Shown: positions 30,579-30,611 of the stretch, in pieces
How positions within the stretch are numbered: the stretch's first letter is position 1
Layout: each line of letters starts with the position of its first letter
Origin: an uncultured Eubacteriales bacterium
GTDB taxonomy: Bacteria > Bacillota > Clostridia > Christensenellales > UBA1242
DNA length: 30,611 nucleotides
Direction: 5' to 3'
Assembly: GCA_900556185.1 (NCBI GenBank)
Contig: USNN01000002.1
Span: forward strand, 1-30,611
Program-made: the position numbers and the translations under genes
Notes under the pieces: generated by a model
What the model saw: only the letters and a program-made list of their open reading frames with translations
What the model was told of the DNA's origin: nothing
The model's database searches: none

Positions 30579-30611
30579 TGGAGCTGGTGGTCGGAATCGA
30601 ACCAACAACCG
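30579..30611 (-). tRNA. tRNA 3' part, probably tRNA-Thr
   Basis: On the minus strand the window ends inside a tRNA. Its T-arm is GTTGG-TTCGATT-CCGAC, its acceptor 3' strand CACCAGC, its discriminator T, and CCA is encoded (30579-30581). The anticodon is outside the window. The acceptor sequence and a position just before tRNA-Tyr in the same transcript fit tRNA-Thr of Clostridia, but the identity is inferred. Confidence 0.7.

Overview
The window is a stretch of an AT-rich, low-GC Bacillota chromosome from a Clostridia-like spore former. I infer this from the complete spoIIIAA-AH operon, spoIVB, spoVAC, a spoVM microgene, a Spo0A-type DNA-binding protein, GatCAB, and gene orders that match conserved Bacillus/Clostridium blocks. 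No species can be named. Nothing in it looks like a phage, insertion sequence, CRISPR array or recently transferred island. The only long, compositionally odd gene is the Asn-rich lipoprotein near the right end. Almost everything reads leftward (minus strand). The exceptions are rpmB, the right-end lipoprotein and the partial tRNA at the left edge. No gene-free gap exceeds about 190 bases.

Layout. (1) 1-122: 3' part of tRNA-Gly(GCC) and terminators. (2) 121-10419: translation, replication and repair housekeeping. In minus-strand transcription order it is rpoZ, priA, def, fmt, rlmN, rpe, spoVM, then asp23-fakA-recG, with rpmB on the plus strand convergent with spoVM and divergent from asp23. 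This is the B. subtilis rpoZ-priA-def-fmt-rlmN-rpe-spoVM-rpmB-yloU-yloV-recG order with several genes missing (coaBC, rsmB, prpC/prkC, rsgA, thiN). (3) 10590-17973: pcrA-ligA-gatC-gatA-gatB, again a conserved cluster. (4) 18047-27743: spoIIIAA to AH, an Asp23 protein, a membrane-anchored Lys-rich protein, nusB, xseA, xseB, spoIVB and a Spo0A-like gene. This is the B. subtilis spoIIIA-to-spo0A region shortened by loss of accBC, folD, ispA, dxs, tlyA/yqxC, argR and recN. (5) 27854-30409: a monocistronic spoVAC and a divergent Asn-rich lipoprotein. (6) 30484-30611: tRNA-Tyr and the 3' part of another tRNA, probably Thr.

How the genes work together. The sporulation genes cover engulfment and mother-cell-to-forespore signalling: the SpoIIIA channel, and the SpoIVB protease that triggers sigma-K or its equivalent. 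They also cover coat anchoring (SpoVM) and dipicolinate uptake into the spore (SpoVAC). The most striking observation is that the gene sitting exactly where spo0A belongs, just after spoIVB, encodes only the C-terminal DNA-binding domain (126 residues). The phosphoacceptor receiver domain is absent and there is no room for it. Second is a 26-codon spoVM at 4604-4684, small enough to be missed by gene finders. Third is the divergent lipoprotein at 28517-30409, with a helical domain, a 208-residue segment that is 40% Asn, and three Cys-Cys clusters. Fourth is the spoIVB control region, where a terminator hairpin carries the spoIVB ribosome-binding site in its 3' arm and a candidate forespore promoter would start transcription past the 5' arm.

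All functional calls rest on reading motifs and synteny by eye. No database search was run.
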